From: Mesobacillus foraminis
GTDB lineage: Bacteria; Bacillota; Bacilli; Bacillales; Cytobacillaceae
Assembly: GCF_004340465.1 (NCBI RefSeq)
Contig: NZ_SLVV01000016.1
Location: forward strand, 1-64,000
Direction: 5' to 3'
Length of the DNA stretch: 64,000 nt
A model generated the notes under the pieces. That model did not search any database, was not told the origin of the DNA, and saw only the letters and a list, made by a program, of their open reading frames with translations. Every line of letters begins with the position of its first letter. The first letter of the stretch is position 1. Shown here piece after piece: positions 55,147 to 64,000 of this stretch. The translations under genes and the position numbers were made by a program.

Positions 55147-55445
55147 TTAAGTCTTTTCACAGGCCTTTGCCGAGAAAGTCTCGCCTAACACCTCGCGAAC
55201 CTTTACTGCAGCTGCGCAAAATTGCTGTACCAACTGCAGTGAGACATTGACGGTTGTGAAAAGACCTTGAGAAAAATTGAATAAAGCCAAAGAAATTGTT
55301 CCAAAGATACCCCCAAAGTGTGTACGGCTACGGCACCTACTGGATCATCCTCTTTTAGATAATCTACAAAAATGCTAGCATAGATGACGATGAATCTACT
55401 TATCCCGCCTATAAAGATAGCACTCCCTCGAGAAACAAAGTATCC
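55147..55445 (-). pseudogene. Ammonium transporter (Amt) 3' remnant
   Basis: The minus strand spells GSAIFIGGISRFIVIYASIF and DYLKEDDPVGAVAVHTLGG, the strongly conserved Amt DDPVGAxxVH motif. Then, after one missing G in the run at 55310-55314, it reads GGIFGTISLALFNFSQGLF. The N-terminal two thirds are absent and the C-terminus is unusual. Not functional. Confidence 0.6.
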
Positions 55446-55598
55446 TTCCTTTTCATAACATACCCTATTTTTAAGTCTGAGGTATTTTCTGTAAATCGAT
55501 GAAAAAGATACCTCACTGTGAAAAAATAAGGAATCATAAAATCAACACCTCCTGCAAATTCTATCTTTTAATGGACTTTCAGGATTCGGGGTGAAAAA

Positions 55599-57800
55599 AT
55601 GGGCGAGGAATATGAAAGAGGACCTTTTTGGTGGTGGGGGCTGTTGATGTATAGATATCGCTGGCTGATTTCAGCAGTCTGGTCCATCCTTTTCATTTTT
55701 TCAGCTGTCTATTCCGAAAGGCTTCCGGAAATGTTGAAGGAAAGCGGATTTATCCCTCAGGGTAGTGAATCAGAGCTGGGCTTTGACCGGCTTCAGGAAG
55801 AGCTCGGAGCTTCCCCATCGACACTACACTTAGTCTATACAAGCAATGAACGTGATTTAACTGGTAAAACCGAAACAGCAAGGATTTTAAACTCCCTTGA
55901 TGACCTGAAAACTTTACCCTATATAAACGAGATGCTGGTTAACCAAACTCCTCATCTTACCGGCGAAAAGGGAATTCAATCCATCATAGTGAACATGAAC
56001 CTAAGCAGCCGTGATGCCGTTGACGTCTATCCGGAAATACGGGAAAAGATTATAGCACCGGAAGGAATGGACATGTATGTCGATGGGGAAACGGCCACCT
56101 TATTTGAAATCCAGGAGGCGACAAAAAAAGATTTGCTGAAGGCAGAACTTATTGGGATACCGGTCGCCCTGCTGGTTCTGCTGCTGATTTTCGGCACCGC
56201 TATCGCGGCCCTGCTTCCGGTCATGGTCGGGCTGGTCAGCGTGTCGGCCACGCTCGGGACTGTCTTTTTCATCAGCAAACATTATGCATTGTCCAATTTT
56301 CTTCCCAATATCGTAATGATGCTTGGGCTTGCGCTGGGAATCGATTATGCGCTGTTTGTCGTCAGCCGCTTCCGCGAAGAACTGAAGCGAAACTGTTCCG
56401 TTGAATCTGCCGTCGCACGGACAATGGAAAAAGCCGGCCATTCGGTTTTCTTTTCGGGATTTGCTGTTCTGGTCGGAATGTTTGGCATGCTTTTTATCAG
56501 GCTGCCCATCATGTATTCCCTCTGTATTGGAGGAGTATTGGTAGTGTTGGCATCGGTCCTGGTGTCCTGTACTCTTCTCCCCGCCATACTTGGGATTTTG
56601 GGCCATACCATCAACCGGTTTCCGGTATTCCCATCTCTTCAAAGGAGAATGGTAATATCTACCTTTTGGAAAACCCTTGCCTTGAGAGTGATGAAACGTC
56701 CGGCTTTCCTGGCCATAACAATGAGCTTAGTGCTGATTATGCTTATGACTCCCATTTCCAATATGAGACTCGGTGTACCATCCGCCGAAGTGCTTCCGCC
56801 ATCGTATGAGTCAAGAATCGGTTCGGACTTGCTTCATAAGCACTATGACAACAGAGAAGCAAACCCCATCCAAATAGTGGTCCAATCTCCTGGCCCGGCA
56901 GGCAGTCAGGAAGCCATCCAGCTGATTAAAGATTACCAGGATAGGATTTCGAAAATGGAGGGAGTATCTGCCATCAGAAGTTTTATTGATGAACTTGGAA
57001 ACCATCCGGCAGCAATGACCGAAAACCTTCTTCAAAGCAGGGAAACGAGACAGCAACTCGAACGCGCCCACCTTCTCCGAAGCGAATTTGCACTGCTTAC
57101 CGCCGTTCCCGCCCATGACCCAGACAGCCCAGAGGCTTCGGATTTGGTTAAAAAGCTCCGTATCATTAATTCCGGACCTTTGAAAACCTATATCACCGGG
57201 CACAGCGCCCTGCGTGTCGACATGCTCGACAGAATTTATCAGGGTCTCCCCGCCTTGATTTTCTTTATCATGTCGGTTACCTATTTGATCCTGTTCTATG
57301 CTTTTCGGTCAGTGCTTATCCCATTAAAGGCCGTTTTAATGAATATCCTCAGCCTCGGAGCCAGCCTCGGAATTGTCGTAATCGTCTTTCAAAACGGCTG
57401 GTTTTCCGAGTTGCTGCAAATTACTTCCACAGGCTATGTCAGCTTAATCATGCCGGTTGCGATTTTCAGCATTGTGTTTGGAATCTCGATGGATTATGAA
57501 GTTTTTCTAATATCAAGAATTAAGGAAGAGTATCAGAAGACGGGTGACAATGACTGGAGCACAGCTGAGGGTCTTCAAAAAACAGGGGGGCTGATCAGCA
57601 GCGCAGCCCTCATCCTGATGGTAGTCGTCGGCTCGTTTATATTTACTGACATCGAAATCACCAAAGCGCTGGGGGTCGGCTTATTCTGCGCCGTCTTTAT
57701 CGACGCGACAATAATCAGGATCATTGTCGTTCCTGCCCTTATGAAGCTGATGGGCCACGCCAACTGGTGGGCGCCAAAATGGCTAGGCGGCGGAAGATGA
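55599..57800 (+). CDS. MMPL/RND-family membrane transporter (YdfJ-like)
   Basis: 733 residues with twelve predicted helices in two repeats, each preceded by a large extracellular loop. The MMPL signature is visible in both halves: GIDYALFVVSRFREE near residue 247 and GISMDYEVFLISRIKEE near 627. Asp in these helices couples proton flow to export. Length and layout match B. subtilis YdfJ. Substrates of such proteins are hydrophobic compounds or lipids; here unknown. The codons are somewhat GC-richer than the neighbours. No regulator gene is adjacent. Confidence 0.85.
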   Translation: MGEEYERGPFWWWGLLMYRYRWLISAVWSILFIFSAVYSERLPEMLKESGFIPQGSESELGFDRLQEELGASPSTLHLVYTSNERDLTGKTETARILNSLDDLKTLPYINEMLVNQTPHLTGEKGIQSIIVNMNLSSRDAVDVYPEIREKIIAPEGMDMYVDGETATLFEIQEATKKDLLKAELIGIPVALLVLLLIFGTAIAALLPVMVGLVSVSATLGTVFFISKHYALSNFLPNIVMMLGLALGIDYALFVVSRFREELKRNCSVESAVARTMEKAGHSVFFSGFAVLVGMFGMLFIRLPIMYSLCIGGVLVVLASVLVSCTLLPAILGILGHTINRFPVFPSLQRRMVISTFWKTLALRVMKRPAFLAITMSLVLIMLMTPISNMRLGVPSAEVLPPSYESRIGSDLLHKHYDNREANPIQIVVQSPGPAGSQEAIQLIKDYQDRISKMEGVSAIRSFIDELGNHPAAMTENLLQSRETRQQLERAHLLRSEFALLTAVPAHDPDSPEASDLVKKLRIINSGPLKTYITGHSALRVDMLDRIYQGLPALIFFIMSVTYLILFYAFRSVLIPLKAVLMNILSLGASLGIVVIVFQNGWFSELLQITSTGYVSLIMPVAIFSIVFGISMDYEVFLISRIKEEYQKTGDNDWSTAEGLQKTGGLISSAALILMVVVGSFIFTDIEITKALGVGLFCAVFIDATIIRIIVVPALMKLMGHANWWAPKWLGGGR

Positions 57801-58290
57801 AGATTCTTATAGAAGAATGGGAATATGTTTTTTATAGCGGGTAATCGGAAGTTTTCCGAGAAAAAGGCACAATGAGCTTTAACCACTTGTTATGCTTTTA
57901 GCCCTAACATGCAGATATATTACAGTAGTTACCTTTCAATGCAGGCGATGCTTACTTTCACTGCCATGAACCTGTGAAAAGATGGCCAATTGGACATGGA
58001 GAGGTCCGATAATGGCCTGAGCCCGAAGCGAGTTGTCTAAACTATTGTAAAAACTCAATATTAGCCCAAAGGGGTTCCGTATGGAACCATTCCGAACCCC
58101 TTTGTGGACAAACTTCGGCTATATATATATATAAAAATGCAAATGAAATAAAAAAATTAATCAATACCGACCTTAAATCGGCGTACAATGTATTGCTTCA
58201 TTTTTATTCAGTGCATACATTCTTGCAGCCTTTTTTATTTCCGCTTAAGCCTTTTTTTAAATGCTATACCTCGCTTCCCCCCTATAAAGG
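57801..58290. other. Intergenic region with a long hairpin
   Basis: No gene recognised. AAAGGGGTTC (58068-58077) pairs perfectly with GAACCCCTTT (58094-58103), with inner GGTTCC/GGAACC-type alternatives. There is no T-run, so the role is unclear. Confidence 0.45.
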
Positions 58291-58617
58291 ATGTTCAGGC
58301 GTTTTGCCCTTTCCCATGAGATTAAATTAAACTCACAAATAGTAGAACTGTCTAAAAAAGAACAACAAGTTCTTTTGCTGCTAATTGACAGAAAAATCAT
58401 CTCAAGAGAAGAAATAATAAGGTATATTTGGGGATTTGATTATTATGGTGAAACCAGAATTGTTGATGTGAATATCAGTAGTCTAAGAAAAAAAATCGAG
58501 AAACACCCAAAAAGACCCCAGTACATTAAAACTATAAAAGGTTATGGATACCGATTTGAAGAACCTTTAATAAAGAAAGATAACAATACCGGCAGAGTTG
58601 ATAGCTTTTCGACTTAA
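58291..58617 (+). CDS. OmpR/PhoB-type DNA-binding domain without receiver
   Basis: 108 residues, almost exactly one winged-helix output domain: VELSKKEQQVLLLLIDRKII, RYIWGFDYYGETRIVDVNIS and YIKTIKGYGYRFEE. The phospho-receiver that normally precedes it is absent, and no kinase gene is near. AAAGG directly abuts the ATG, a poor start. It may be the surviving 3' part of a response-regulator gene, or a stand-alone regulator. Confidence 0.6.
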   Translation: MFRRFALSHEIKLNSQIVELSKKEQQVLLLLIDRKIISREEIIRYIWGFDYYGETRIVDVNISSLRKKIEKHPKRPQYIKTIKGYGYRFEEPLIKKDNNTGRVDSFST

Positions 58618-59001
58618 ATGATCGAGCATAAAAAAATGGGGCAAGTCCCAAATCGCTTGTATAACGTATGTTTACTCTTTGTGGCCAATCGTTCTCCAAG
58701 TTTATGGCTAAAAAATTTAATCCTAAGGCAACGGCATCACTTAACATATGCCTGGCCATCAGAAAAAAGGGCCAAGCTATTTTTCATCAAACCGCCAATA
58801 CATTACTATCATAAATGTTGCAATTACACTAACGCCTGATATTTATAGGCGTTTTTTTTATGTTGTTCTCCGTATTTTTAGTGTTTACAAATATTTCAAT
58901 TTGCGAAATATTTACACTGTATTTACAATTCATTCACTTACCGTAAACAAACCATACTTATAATCGAAATTGCTTTATAAAATACCTAGGGGGCATATAG
59001 T
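58618..59001. other. Intergenic region with terminator
   Basis: No gene supported; overlapping frames of 73 and 71 codons lack start signals. AACGCCT/AGGCGTT (58831-58853) followed by eight T is a clear terminator for transcripts from the left. The promoter of the phosphoesterase gene must lie after it. Confidence 0.5.
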
Positions 59002-60543
59002 ATGAAATCTCGTGTTAATAAGAAGGCGATTCCTTTAATCGCGACAACGCTTCTTGCAACCACCGCTTTTACCACTCAAACCATTTTAAATGATGGAAGT
59101 GAGCAAAAAGCAGAAGCACAAGGATTGTCAAAGGAAGAAGCCAAAAAGAGCAGTCCTAGTTGGCTTGCCGGTGACCACCATATACATAGCGAATGGAGTG
59201 TTGGCTGGGACAACTCTACGAACCCACCAACTCCTATCCGGGGCGGAGATGCCATCTATCCAACCGTAAAGAATGCAGAGAATGCCAAGAAATATGGACT
59301 TGACTGGATGGTTACAACGGATCATGGAGGCCCTAACCATTCGAAGGTAAACCTGGAACAGGCCTATCCTGAATTGCTTAAGTCACGTCAAGCCGTTCCT
59401 GAAGTCCTTCAATTCTATGGAATGGAGTTTGATACACCAGCTGCTGACCATAGTTCATTGATCATCCCTAAAGGGGACGATGAATCTCAGACCCTTTATG
59501 ACATTGAAAGTAAGTTTAATAAGCGAGAACCTTACCCGAATGATGGAAGCCGTGATACTGAGTCCAAGATGATCGAGGCCCTTAATTATATGAAGCAAAT
59601 GGACGAGCCTCCAATTCATATTGCCCACCACCCCTCTCGATCTGCGTCTGGTGAAGCCCAGTGGGGTCAAACAACTCCACAGGAATTCCGTAATTGGAAC
59701 GATACAGCACCTAATATCTCCATTGGAATGGAAGGGGCTCCAGGCCACCAGGCCGGGGCGATAAATCCCGATGGTACTCTTGACCCTAATGGTGCACGCG
59801 GCGGATATAGTAACGTAAACGCCCCGACAATGGGTGGATTTGACCAGATGACCGCTAAAGTTGGCGGTTTATGGGATTCCATGCTCGGGGAAGGAAGACA
59901 CTGGTGGATTACCTCTACTTCCGACTCACATGTCAACTGGCGTGATGGCGGTAGCGATTTCTGGCCAGGTGAGTATTCTAAAACGTACGTTAAGGCAGAG
60001 AAAAACTACGAAGACATTATGGAGAACCTTCGTAACGGAAAAGTATTCGTTGCAACAGGCGACATTATTTCAGAACTGGATGTAAAAGTTCAAGCTGGGG
60101 GCAAATCGCCTTGGTATTCCAAATCAAAAGGGAATTCTGCCACGATTGGTGAAACTCTTACGTTACCAGGAAAGAAATCCAAGGATGTAAAAGTTACCGT
60201 TCGCATCAAGGATCCAAACGCGGCGAACTCCAATGGAGATAAACCAGAAGTAAAACGTGTCGACCTGATTGTGGGTGAAGTGACTGGGAAAGTGGAAGAT
60301 CGCTCAACTGCCACTAATCCGACAACGAAGGTGGTCAAACGTTTCACAGAGAAGGACTGGAAGCAAAAAGGGGAATATATTGAGATTTCCTATACGTTGA
60401 AAGATGTTGCGAAAGACAGTTATATCCGTTTGCGAGGAACAAATACGGACCAGTTAGAACCTGTAAATGATCCGAAGGGAGAAAACCCATGGAAAGACCT
60501 TTGGTTCTACTCTAACCCAGTGTTCATCAAGTCTTCTAAGTAA
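59002..60543 (+). CDS. Secreted PHP/CehA-type metallohydrolase
   Basis: 513 residues. The signal peptide (basic start, hydrophobic LIATTLLATTAFTTQ, cleavage near AEAQ) implies secretion. PHP-type metal motifs occur in order: GDHHIHSEWS near residue 56, TTDHGGPNH near 109, GMEFDT, HIAHHPSRS near 210 and STSDSHVNW near 310. The C-terminal 150 residues are beta-rich. The fold suggests a phosphoesterase or related hydrolase acting outside the cell on an unknown substrate. A GGGGG ribosome binding site precedes the ATG. A HupE/UreJ-type gene follows. Confidence 0.78.
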   Translation: MKSRVNKKAIPLIATTLLATTAFTTQTILNDGSEQKAEAQGLSKEEAKKSSPSWLAGDHHIHSEWSVGWDNSTNPPTPIRGGDAIYPTVKNAENAKKYGLDWMVTTDHGGPNHSKVNLEQAYPELLKSRQAVPEVLQFYGMEFDTPAADHSSLIIPKGDDESQTLYDIESKFNKREPYPNDGSRDTESKMIEALNYMKQMDEPPIHIAHHPSRSASGEAQWGQTTPQEFRNWNDTAPNISIGMEGAPGHQAGAINPDGTLDPNGARGGYSNVNAPTMGGFDQMTAKVGGLWDSMLGEGRHWWITSTSDSHVNWRDGGSDFWPGEYSKTYVKAEKNYEDIMENLRNGKVFVATGDIISELDVKVQAGGKSPWYSKSKGNSATIGETLTLPGKKSKDVKVTVRIKDPNAANSNGDKPEVKRVDLIVGEVTGKVEDRSTATNPTTKVVKRFTEKDWKQKGEYIEISYTLKDVAKDSYIRLRGTNTDQLEPVNDPKGENPWKDLWFYSNPVFIKSSK

Positions 60544-60560
60544 CTGAAATAGACGGGAAT

Positions 60561-60592
60561 ATGGCGAGGAGATTAACACTCCTCGTCTTTCC
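60561..60592 (+). terminator. Terminator between phosphoesterase and HupE-like gene
   Basis: GCGAGGAG and CTCCTCGT form an 8-bp stem (one G-U pair) around ATTAACA, followed by CTTTCCTAATTTTT. Partial termination could let the two genes be co-expressed unequally. Confidence 0.6.
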
Positions 60593-60639
60593 TAATTTTT
60601 CACAACAGAGAAATCGACCGACGAAATGGAGTGTATCCA

Positions 60640-61695
60640 ATGAAAAAGCTATGTTTCTTAATGATGCTAGTATTGATTTCCATTGCCTCTTTACAATCCC
60701 CCTCAGTGTACGCTCATACGAATAACAGCGAAGGTTATTCCCTCATTGAGGTGAACGGCAACAACCTTGATTATGAATTGAAGCTTGATCTTACCGAACT
60801 TGGTCATTCAATGCAAAAAGAAATGGATGAAAAGCAATCATTCGATTCGAAAATCGTTCAGGATTACATCAATACCCATATTAACCTTTATGCGGATAGT
60901 GTAAAGGTTGAAGGTACCATAAAAAAAACCGAGGTTGAAACCATTAACAACCGACAGTTTGCGGTGATTAACCTTAACTACAATATCGATGACACACCTC
61001 AGAAGCTGATTCTTGACTACAACATGTTTTTGGATGATTCCGATCCAAGCCATGCGAACTTTGCAACAGTCAAATTAGATGGAAAACAGCAAGAAAAAAT
61101 CCTTACTTATGAATCACGTGAGCTTGAGATCGGGGAAGCAACCTTCCTTCAAGCTTCGCAACAGTTTTTGTTGCTTGGCTTAGAACACATCTTTACTGGA
61201 TATGATCATATCCTGTTTGTGATAAGCCTATTATTTGGAGCTAAAACGATTCGTAACATCTTCTCCTTAGTCACAGCTTTTACGATAGCGCATAGTATTA
61301 CCCTGGCACTTGCAACATTGGAGATTGTACAATTACCAGGTAGGTTTGTAGAATCGGCGATTGCCTTAAGCATAATTTATGTAGCACTTATTAATATTTT
61401 TAACTCTGACTCTAAACACCAGCCATGGCTCGCGTTCGCTTTTGGTCTTATCCATGGTTTCGGTTTTGCAGGTATTCTTTCTGAGATGAGACTGGATGGA
61501 AACCATCTCTTTACTTCCTTGTTGTCTTTCAATATAGGTATTGAAATAGGACAACTTTTAATCGTGTCCTTGGTGTTCCCAATCATCCTGTGGTTAAAGA
61601 AATTAACCTTTAAACCGATTAAATGGGTCATCCCTGGAGCTTCTACCGCCATATTGATTTTTGGACTTGTTTGGTTTATTGAAAGGGCGTTTTAG
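60640..61695 (+). CDS. HupE/UreJ-family membrane protein
   Basis: About 351 residues from ATG 60640 (GGAG nine bases before). A signal peptide (VYAHTN cleavage region) leads to an extracellular domain of about 150 residues. Six to seven helices follow, with the family motifs LGLEHIFTGYDHILFV near residue 190, FTIAHSITLALA near 218 and FGLIHGFGFAG near 280. HupE/UreJ proteins are linked to nickel/cobalt uptake, and the His residues in these helices may bind metal. The enlarged outer domain and the phosphoesterase neighbour suggest a different or coupled role. Confidence 0.78.
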   Translation: MKKLCFLMMLVLISIASLQSPSVYAHTNNSEGYSLIEVNGNNLDYELKLDLTELGHSMQKEMDEKQSFDSKIVQDYINTHINLYADSVKVEGTIKKTEVETINNRQFAVINLNYNIDDTPQKLILDYNMFLDDSDPSHANFATVKLDGKQQEKILTYESRELEIGEATFLQASQQFLLLGLEHIFTGYDHILFVISLLFGAKTIRNIFSLVTAFTIAHSITLALATLEIVQLPGRFVESAIALSIIYVALINIFNSDSKHQPWLAFAFGLIHGFGFAGILSEMRLDGNHLFTSLLSFNIGIEIGQLLIVSLVFPIILWLKKLTFKPIKWVIPGASTAILIFGLVWFIERAF

Positions 61696-61742
61696 GCCTA
61701 ATAAGGCTTTGGGTTTCAGCTTGAGTTTAAATGAATAAAAAA

Positions 61743-61777
61743 AATGAAGGGCCATCTCTAAAGGATGTCCCTTCATT
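61743..61777 (-). terminator. Terminator of the minus-strand CopD remnant
   Basis: AATGAAGGG and CCCTTCATT form a 9-bp stem with a T-run following on the minus strand. Confidence 0.65.
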
Positions 61778-61779
61778 TC

Positions 61780-62150
61780 TTATAAGAATAGTCGATTCAG
61801 GCCTAAATAGAGACTGATGATAAACAGCAGCTAAATAAAACAGGATTTGCCCGTATGACAATACCCACGAGTTCACATAATCATTAACATCCACTACCAT
61901 GGTCATAACCCAGAATCCTGTACCTAGAATGATTAACATACAGACAGCTGCAAAAGGTGAGAACCACTTAATAAAAGCATTCCAGTTAAGAGGATCCTTT
62001 GCAAACCATGCAACATGGAGAAATAACCGCGAGAAAATGCAAGCTGTGAGCCACCCATCCACTCCATAGGGATAAGGAAGCCACATGGCTGGCATAGCCT
62101 ACTGCTAATACCATGACAAATAACCAAAAGGCCCCATAGAACGAGTAAGC
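61780..62150 (-). pseudogene. CopD-family membrane protein remnant
   Basis: Minus-strand text in changing frames gives SFYGAFWLFVMVLAVGYASH, then LHVAWFAKDPLNWNAFIKWF and VNDYVNSWVLSYGQ, and finally LLFIISLYLGLNRLFL to a stop at 61780. This is a copper-resistance CopD-like helix bundle with at least two frameshifts and an in-frame TAG. The 5' end is replaced by a GAF-domain fragment. Confidence 0.6.
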
Positions 62151-62426
62151 TCGCTTTTGGTAAGGTCCGGTATGATTAGCGGGCTGTTCCCGTGCTCGAT
62201 GGAAAGTTTACATAGCGTTTCCCTGAACGGAAGGGTATCCCCTTCCCTCAACAAGGTTTCTTCCTTGTTTAAAACCTTAACAATTTCGTTCATCTTCAAG
62301 TCAATTTTTAGCAATGAAGAGTGTATTTATATCGAGGAGGCGGCTCATGACCTTCAGGATGCTGTCCGCCGCTTCATCAAAGTTCTTAAAATCCTTTGGT
62401 TCATATGTATATGAAGGCTTTTCCAT
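62140..62426 (-). pseudogene. GAF-domain protein 5' fragment, frameshifted
   Basis: ATG 62426 follows GAGAGGG and opens MEKPSYTYEPKDFKNFDEAA and SRLLDINTLFIAKN, then a stop. Dropping one T near 62303 continues the frame: LKMNEIVKVLNKEETLLREG and LPFRETLCKLSIEHGNSPLI. The style is of GAF sensor domains that precede GGDEF or phosphatase domains. It ends abruptly where CopD-like sequence begins. Confidence 0.55.
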
Positions 62427-63098
62427 AGTGTAATCCCTCTCTAGTTGATAACTTCTTTTATCTACCCTATTTTTCTCTTAATGAAACCGGAACACCCTAA
62501 CAATTCTTATAATTTTTTTACTGTGAGAGGTACTAAACAGAAGGCTAGGTCTTTTTTGAGAATTATCACCCTCCCGCCCCTTGTTTAGAGCAATTAATAT
62601 AAATTAATGGCAATTTAATTAAAAAAGGGTTGTATTGTTATCGAATAGTGTAAGCCTTTTCATTTACAATTACCTCTAAGCCTTGCTGCTGAATTTAATT
62701 AAAGAAATAGAACAATTACCTTCAATATATTTTACTTTATCAAGTAAGCTTGTATCTTGGATTATAATTTCATCAAGCAGCTCTTTACCACACCACTAAC
62801 GGGAACTGGGTTACCGAGTTTCCTTTATATTGAACTACGTCGTAGACAATATAACTTAAAGTGCCATTGGGTTTGTAAAAGCCGTACTATTCTTGACTTC
62901 CGCGCGGTTCCCGTGAAGTAATGTCCTTGGAGTCAATAAACCACTACTCCCTGTCAGCATGGATTCTGGTTTTACTAATAAAATGCCTAAGGTACATGTT
63001 TATTTAAGATTAACAGCATTAAGGCTCAATATCATAGAAAACAAATAGGAAACCCAGAATGGTTTCCAGTAATGGATCATTTATTTTCGTGAGAACTA
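62427..63098. other. Intergenic region downstream of sigK
   Basis: About 670 bp with no intact gene. A minus-strand fragment near 62810-62890 reads YKPNGTLSYIVYDVVQYKGN before a stop and may be a relic. No recognisable terminator directly follows sigK. Confidence 0.4.
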
Positions 63099-63824
63099 CT
63101 AATGCTCACCTTCTAGTTTCCTTCTCCCCTTTTCCTCCTTCCTGAATTCATGATACATTTTCATCAATGCCCTTTTTTCAATACGGGAAACATAGCTGCG
63201 CGAGATTCCAAGTTCCTTTGAGAGCACATCCTGCGTCTTCTCTTTCTGACCACCGAGCCCAAACCGGCTTATTATGACTTCTTTTTCTCGGGGATCCAAA
63301 ACCTCTAGATACTTGTTCACTTTTTCAAGTTCTAGGTTCAGTTGAATGGTATCCAGGACATCGGCAGACTCGGATTTGAGGATATCCATAAGGGATATTT
63401 CATTTCCTTCCTGGTCCTGACCGATTGCGTCATTGAGGGAAACGTCTTTCTTTGTCTTCTTGGATGAACGTAATGACATCAGGATCTCATTTTCAATGCA
63501 GCGTGAAGCATAGGTGGATAGCTTCGTCCCTTTCCCATGAGAGAAGCTTTCGACGGCCTTAATTAGGCCTATTGTGCCGATAGAGATCAAATCCTCAGAT
63601 TCTATAACAGTATTTTCAAACTTTTTCGCGATATGCGCCACCAGCCGCAGATTATGTTCAATGAGCATCTTTCTGGCATGATCATCTCCTTCAGCCATCA
63701 GCTGTAAGTATTTTCTCTCATCATCAGAGGATAAAGGCTGTGGGAATGCATTGTTTTTGACAAAGGAAACGAGAAAGATTATTTCCTTCACAAAATATCC
63801 AAGTGCTGCCAAAATACCTGACAC
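63099..63824 (-). CDS. sigK: Sporulation mother-cell sigma factor pro-sigma-K
   Basis: About 241 residues. GTG 63824 follows GGAGGG and gives the expected pro-sequence ([20 protein letters not shown]) that is cleaved by SpoIVFB in B. subtilis; the frame is open 12 codons further. Region 2 reads [19 protein letters not shown] and [16 protein letters not shown], region 4 [12 protein letters not shown] and [18 protein letters not shown]. The gene is continuous, without the skin-type prophage that splits it in some strains. It directs late mother-cell gene expression and shows the organism is spore-forming. Confidence 0.95.
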   Translation of the reverse strand: MSGILAALGYFVKEIIFLVSFVKNNAFPQPLSSDDERKYLQLMAEGDDHARKMLIEHNLRLVAHIAKKFENTVIESEDLISIGTIGLIKAVESFSHGKGTKLSTYASRCIENEILMSLRSSKKTKKDVSLNDAIGQDQEGNEISLMDILKSESADVLDTIQLNLELEKVNKYLEVLDPREKEVIISRFGLGGQKEKTQDVLSKELGISRSYVSRIEKRALMKMYHEFRKEEKGRRKLEGEH

Positions 63825-64000
63825 ATTTCCACTCCCTCCCGTTAGGACTTTCCCCCCCATTATTGATGTTTATGAAGAGACAGCGGTAATTTTGTATGTC
63901 CTAAGTAATCTTTGGGATTATTTATCTAGATAGGGATATGATTTTCTGCCTTCCCCTACAACTTACCCCCTACGAACCAATTAAAGAAGGCACAGGAACC

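Noticed and set aside
56100-56642. 180-codon minus-strand frame inside the MMPL gene
   Set aside because: Highly polar, His/Lys/Gln-rich antisense text without start signal; shadow of the transmembrane coding strand.
58618-58963. Overlapping frames of 73 and 71 codons downstream of the DNA-binding protein
   Set aside because: They run across a strong terminator and have no start signals.
62750-63060. Possible ISL3-type transposase relic
   Set aside because: A short basic/aromatic stretch on the plus strand (YIELRRRQYNLKCHW) was suggestive, but nothing before or after supports it.

Overview
The window looks like chromosome of a low-GC, endospore-forming Bacillaceae bacterium (Bacillus, Neobacillus or Peribacillus type). 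The evidence is the set of close B. subtilis-type homologues: sigK, spoVS, cspC, a YdeB/CarD protein, YfmQ, an IDEAL-domain protein and an mdx-type maltodextrin operon. Shine-Dalgarno sequences are strong and GGAGG-like. No rRNA, tRNA or CRISPR array was seen. The first 27 kb is compact and metabolic. The rest is looser, with many remnants, insertion-sequence scars and small genes. || Region 1 (about 0.8-7.6 kb) is a maltodextrin operon: binding lipoprotein, two permeases, a GH13 neopullulanase/cyclomaltodextrinase and a LacI-family repressor. A palindrome GTAAACGTTTAC occurs three times before the operon and once before the repressor gene. Region 2 (9.2-19.8 kb) is a second sugar locus: LplB/LplC/LplA-type importer, GH43 enzyme, YesM/YesN-type two-component system, YesL-type membrane protein and a GH50/agarase-like hydrolase. 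Neither importer has its own ATPase gene here, so both presumably share an MsmX-type ATPase encoded elsewhere. Region 3 (19.9-25.1 kb) is a compact cassette of DUF3870 protein, FAD-dependent oxidoreductase, IlvD/Edd-family dehydratase and an Nramp-like transporter lacking the usual metal motif. It looks like an uncharacterised catabolic pathway. A Tat-exported metallophosphoesterase follows. || Region 4 (27.4-33.5 kb) has a 14-codon leader peptide almost identical to the macrolide-sensing ErmD leader, then an attenuator-like terminator, then a macrolide-efflux-type MFS gene broken by one extra G. Next is a very large multicopper oxidase of MnxG type whose true start lies upstream of a one-base frameshift. 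A second, decayed copy of the MFS 3' end and its terminator follows. Region 5 (33.8-37.2 kb) is a toxin-antitoxin/recombination islet: an MNT/HEPN pair, a XerS-type recombinase, a HepT relative without its RX4-6H motif, and several paired palindromes. || Region 6 (38-55.5 kb) mixes housekeeping or accessory genes (yfmQ, maa-like, an MDR oxidoreductase, an XRE-regulated membrane operon, cspC, an SRPBCC protein, spoVS, ydeB) with fragments of IS3-family transposases, VOC, Amt and unidentified genes, plus one short GC-rich foreign patch. Region 7 (55.6-64 kb) carries an MMPL transporter, a receiver-less OmpR-type DNA-binding protein, an exported PHP-type phosphoesterase beside a HupE/UreJ protein, a GAF/CopD chimeric remnant and an uninterrupted sigK. 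Several broken genes differ from an intact frame by one base in a homopolymer run. This means either real decay or residual sequencing error, and it should be settled before the frameshifts are interpreted.
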